From NCBI RefSeq assembly GCF_010095445.2, contig NZ_WFGV02000034.1:1-64000 (forward strand): DNA of 64,000 bases, given 5' to 3'. The position numbers and the translations under genes were made by a program. The notes under the pieces were generated by a model. It saw only the letters and a program-made list of their open reading frames with translations. It made no database searches and was not told where the DNA came from. This document shows positions 61,303 to 64,000 of this stretch, in pieces (positions within the stretch are counted from its first letter, which is position 1; each line of letters starts with the position of its first letter). The stretch comes from Pseudomonas sp. TNT3 (GTDB lineage: Bacteria; Pseudomonadota; Gammaproteobacteria; Pseudomonadales; Pseudomonadaceae).

Positions 61303-62358
61303 ATGACAGCGACTATCAAGCTCGGCCAGTTGGCCGAGTTCCTCGGCGCCACACTGCGTGGCGACCCTGAGAAAGAAATTACTGGGCTAGCCACTTTGCA
61401 AGAGGCTGGCCCAGCTCAGTTGAGCTTTCTCGCAAACCCCCAGTACCGTAAATTCCTGGCGGACAGTCAGGCCGCAGCACTGTTGCTGAAGGCCGCTGAC
61501 GCTGAAGGTTTTGCGGGTAATGTACTGGTGGTGCCTGATCCTTATCTGGCCTACGCACGGGTTTCCCACCTGTTCGATCCTAAACCAAAGGCGGCTGCGG
61601 GTATTCATCCGACAGCCGTTGTGGCAGCGGATGCAGTGGTTGATCCGGCAGCGAGCATCGGTGCATTTGCGGTGATCGAAAGTGCTGCGCGTATTGCGGC
61701 CGGTGTAACCGTTGGCGCTCATTGCTTTATTGGCGCGCGCTGCGAAATTGGCGAGGGCGGCTGGCTGGCTCCGCGAGTGACGCTTTACCACGACGTTCGC
61801 ATCGGCAAGCGGGTAGTGATTCAGTCAGGCGCTGTACTGGGAGGCGAGGGTTTCGGTTTCGCCAACGAGAAAGGTGTATGGCAGAAAATCGCCCAGATTG
61901 GAGGTGTTCTGGTAGGTGACGACGTGGAGATTGGCGTAAACACCGCCATTGACCGTGGTGCATTGGCCGATACTGTCCTTGGTAATGGCGTGAAACTCGA
62001 CAATCAGATTCAGATTGCCCATAACGTCCAGATAGGTGATCACACCGCCATGGCAGCGTGCGTTGGGATTTCCGGCAGCACCAAGATCGGCAAGCACTGC
62101 ATGCTTGCCGGTGGCGTAGGTCTGGTCGGGCATATCGAGATTTGCGACAACGTTTTCATTACCGGAATGACCATGGTGACCCACTCGATTACCGAAAAGG
62201 GCTCCTATTCTTCCGGTACGGCTATGCAACCCGCTGCCGAGTGGCGCAAAAGCGCGGCACGCATCCGTCAGCTCGATGACATCGCGCGGCGTCTGCGACA
62301 GCTGGAAAAGCGTGTAGGGGAAGTGACCCCTGACGGTAATGCTTCATCAGATGGCTGA
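61303..62358 (+). CDS. lpxD: UDP-3-O-acylglucosamine N-acyltransferase
   Basis: This 351-residue enzyme adds the second acyl chain in lipid A synthesis. An N-terminal uridine-binding domain (FLANPQYRKFL) is followed by a left-handed beta-helix with hexapeptide repeats and the catalytic His in the NHQ/AHN-type segment IQIAHNVQIGD. Length is normal. Confidence 0.95.
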   Translation: MTATIKLGQLAEFLGATLRGDPEKEITGLATLQEAGPAQLSFLANPQYRKFLADSQAAALLLKAADAEGFAGNVLVVPDPYLAYARVSHLFDPKPKAAAGIHPTAVVAADAVVDPAASIGAFAVIESAARIAAGVTVGAHCFIGARCEIGEGGWLAPRVTLYHDVRIGKRVVIQSGAVLGGEGFGFANEKGVWQKIAQIGGVLVGDDVEIGVNTAIDRGALADTVLGNGVKLDNQIQIAHNVQIGDHTAMAACVGISGSTKIGKHCMLAGGVGLVGHIEICDNVFITGMTMVTHSITEKGSYSSGTAMQPAAEWRKSAARIRQLDDIARRLRQLEKRVGEVTPDGNASSDG

Positions 62359-62466
62359 TACCATTTCCATATCAAGTGTGCACAGCCGCTAGACTGCCTC
62401 CTTGATTTGCTAGAGGGGTGTGCGTCAGTCGCGCGCCCCCAATCTTTACATAGGCTTCCCCCCGAA

Positions 62467-62907
62467 ATGATGGACATCAACGAGATTCGCGAATACCTGC
62501 CTCACCGTTACCCGTTCCTGCTGGTGGACCGGGTCGTGGATCTGGATGTGGAAGGCAAGCGCATTCGCGCCTACAAGAATGTCAGCATCAACGAACCGTT
62601 CTTCAATGGTCACTTTCCTGCGCATCCAATCATGCCGGGCGTGCTGATCATCGAAGCGATGGCTCAGGCTGCCGGGATCCTTGGTTTCAAAATGCTCGAC
62701 GTAAAGCCTGCCGATGGCACCCTTTACTATTTCGTCGGCTCCGACAAGCTGCGCTTCCGCCAGCCAGTATTGCCTGGCGATCAGTTGATCCTTGAAGCCA
62801 AATTCCTGAGCTGCAAGCGCCAGATCTGGAAGTTCGAGTGCCAGGCTTCGGTCGACGGCAAACCAGTTTGCTCCGCTGAAATCATCTGCGCGGAACGCAA
62901 GCTATGA
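62467..62907 (+). CDS. fabZ: (3R)-hydroxyacyl-ACP dehydratase FabZ
   Basis: This 146-residue hot-dog-fold enzyme dehydrates beta-hydroxyacyl-ACP. The active-site His and Glu are in NGHFPAHPIMPGVLIIEAMAQ, here spanning about residues 46-66. The start at 62467 (MMDINEI) gives the standard length; the longer frame from 62407 is not supported. It competes with LpxA for hydroxyacyl-ACP, so its place in the operon helps balance membrane lipids. It overlaps lpxA by four bases. Confidence 0.96.
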   Translation: MMDINEIREYLPHRYPFLLVDRVVDLDVEGKRIRAYKNVSINEPFFNGHFPAHPIMPGVLIIEAMAQAAGILGFKMLDVKPADGTLYYFVGSDKLRFRQPVLPGDQLILEAKFLSCKRQIWKFECQASVDGKPVCSAEIICAERKL

Positions 62908-63680
62908 GTTTGATTGACCCTCGCGCAATCATCGATCCGACGGCCATTCTGGCCGCCGACGTCGAGGTCGGCCCTTGGTCGATCATCGGCGCAGGTGTGG
63001 AAATAGGCGAGGGGACAGTGATCGGGCCACACGTGATTCTCAAGGGCCCGACCCGAATTGGTAAGCACAACCGCATCTATCAGTTTTCTTCGGTAGGCGA
63101 AGACACCCCTGATTTGAAATACAAGGGTGAAGAAACACGTCTGGTCATTGGTGACCATAACGTCATACGCGAAGGCGTGACGATTCACCGTGGCACCATC
63201 CAGGACCGTTCGGAGACGACCCTGGGCGACCATAACCTGATCATGGCCTACGCCCACATCGGCCACGACAGCGTTATCGGAAACAACTGCATTCTGGTCA
63301 ACAACACCGCATTGGCGGGCCATGTGCACGTTGAAGACTGGGCGATTCTTTCCGGCTTTACCCTGGTTCACCAGTATTGCCATATCGGCGCCCACAGCTT
63401 TTCCGGCATGGGTACAGCCATCGGCAAGGACGTTCCAGCGTACGTCACAGTGTTCGGCAACCCTGCCGAAGCACGCAGCATGAACTTCGAAGGTATGCGT
63501 CGTCGTGGTTTCAGCGAAGATGCGATCCATGCCCTGCGCCGTGCCTACAAGGTGGTTTACCGCCAGGGCCTGACGGTTGATCAGGCACTCGCCGAGCTGG
63601 CCGAGCCTTCGGCACAGTTCCCGGAAGTTGCGGTGTTCCGTGACTCCATCCAGTCTTCGACTCGCGGCATAACTCGTTAA
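62904..63680 (+). CDS. lpxA: UDP-N-acetylglucosamine acyltransferase
   Basis: This 258-residue enzyme performs the first step of lipid A synthesis. Its left-handed beta-helix hexapeptide repeats are clear, with catalytic His in the NLIMAYAHIGHDSVIG region. The C-terminal helical domain (RRAYKVVYRQGLT) is present. lpxB begins two bases after the stop. Confidence 0.96.
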   Translation: MSLIDPRAIIDPTAILAADVEVGPWSIIGAGVEIGEGTVIGPHVILKGPTRIGKHNRIYQFSSVGEDTPDLKYKGEETRLVIGDHNVIREGVTIHRGTIQDRSETTLGDHNLIMAYAHIGHDSVIGNNCILVNNTALAGHVHVEDWAILSGFTLVHQYCHIGAHSFSGMGTAIGKDVPAYVTVFGNPAEARSMNFEGMRRRGFSEDAIHALRRAYKVVYRQGLTVDQALAELAEPSAQFPEVAVFRDSIQSSTRGITR

Positions 63681-63682
63681 TC

Positions 63683-64000
63683 ATGGCTAATTTGCGTATT
63701 GCGCTGGTGGCGGGAGAGGCTTCCGGTGACATTCTGGGTGCCGGTCTCATGCGTGCACTCAAAGCTCAGCATCCTGCGGTCGAGTTCATCGGTGTCGGCG
63801 GCCCGTTGATGCAGGCCGAAGGCCTGACCTCGTATTTTCCAATGGAACGTCTGTCTGTCATGGGCCTGGTGGAAGTGCTGGGCCGGCTGCGCGAGTTGCT
63901 CAAACGCCGCAAAAAGCTGATCAACGACCTCATCGCCGAAAAGCCAGACGTGTTCATCGGCATTGACGCCCCTGACTTCAATCTCAACATCGAGCTCAAG
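63683..64000 (+). CDS. lpxB: Lipid A disaccharide synthase, N-terminal part (partial)
   Basis: The first 106 codons are in the window; the gene runs off the end. The N-terminal motif ALVAGEASGDILGAGLM and the IGVGGPLMQAEGL and IDAPDFNLNIELK segments are typical of LpxB (GT19). It joins two acylglucosamine units in lipid A synthesis and continues the lpxD-fabZ-lpxA cluster. Confidence 0.95.
   Translation, partial: MANLRIALVAGEASGDILGAGLMRALKAQHPAVEFIGVGGPLMQAEGLTSYFPMERLSVMGLVEVLGRLRELLKRRKKLINDLIAEKPDVFIGIDAPDFNLNIELK

Noticed and set aside
1..64000. CRISPR arrays, prophage, toxin-antitoxin or defence islands
   Set aside because: Read-through of all gaps showed only REP-type palindromes, promoters and terminators; no regularly spaced direct repeats, integrase or phage-like genes were seen.

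Overview
The window is a stretch of core chromosome from a Pseudomonas, most likely of the P. fluorescens complex. Evidence is the gene order (wsp operon, prfB-lysS, ppc-adk-tsaB, rsmJ, a mexL/mexJK-type efflux locus, plsB, the csd and dap genes, glnD, map, then rpsB to lpxB), high-GC Pseudomonas codon use, and many Pseudomonas-type REP/REPIN palindromes in the gaps. The order closely follows the corresponding part of the P. aeruginosa chromosome as I know it, with a few interruptions. This identification is from memory of the families and was not checked by a search.

Region 1 (1-5.4 kb) is the end of the Wsp surface-sensing operon: the TPR tail of WspC, then WspD, WspE, WspF and the diguanylate cyclase WspR. 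Region 2 (5.7-8.4 kb) is prfB, with an intact programmed +1 frameshift, and lysS. Region 3 (8.5-14.7 kb) holds a TetR regulator, a lipoprotein, a DUF1704/QEGLA metallopeptidase-like protein, a lipid-anchored hydrolase, a small membrane protein, and a minus-strand envelope pair (DUF4398 lipoprotein and the OmpA-like lipoprotein LptF) behind a good match to an AlgU (sigma-22) promoter. Region 4 (14.8-23.7 kb) is ppc, adk, tsaB, DUF72, a PEP mutase/isocitrate lyase-like enzyme, an extensin-like protein, a protein with an internal duplication, and rsmJ.

Region 5 (23.8-28.8 kb) is a TetR repressor divergent from an RND efflux pair, with a palindromic operator between them. Region 6 (28.8-38.3 kb) runs mainly on the minus strand: DUF4197, a YbaY-like lipoprotein, plsB, a cold-shock protein on plus, rlmA, dapE and an NdvB-like glucan synthase. 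Region 7 (38.5-50.5 kb) carries the CsdA-CsdE-TcdA tRNA-modification trio, dapD, a Spx-like reductase with a TTG start, a CPA1 Na+/H+ antiporter, an AT-richer segment coding for an astacin-like metalloprotease, dapC, glnD and map. Three dap genes (dapE, dapD, dapC) supply lysine and diaminopimelate from this window.

Region 8 (50.8-64 kb) is the long plus-strand series rpsB-tsf-pyrH-frr-uppS-cdsA-dxr-rseP-bamA-skp-lpxD-fabZ-lpxA-lpxB. It couples translation factors to isoprenoid, phospholipid, lipid A and outer-membrane protein biogenesis, and lpxB is cut by the window end.

I found no tRNA, rRNA, CRISPR array, insertion sequence, prophage or defence system, and no clear undescribed multi-gene system. 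The least explained items are the astacin-like protease in AT-richer DNA, the duplicated-motif protein, the DUF1704 protein, the structured tsf-pyrH gap, and two atypical REP arrangements.
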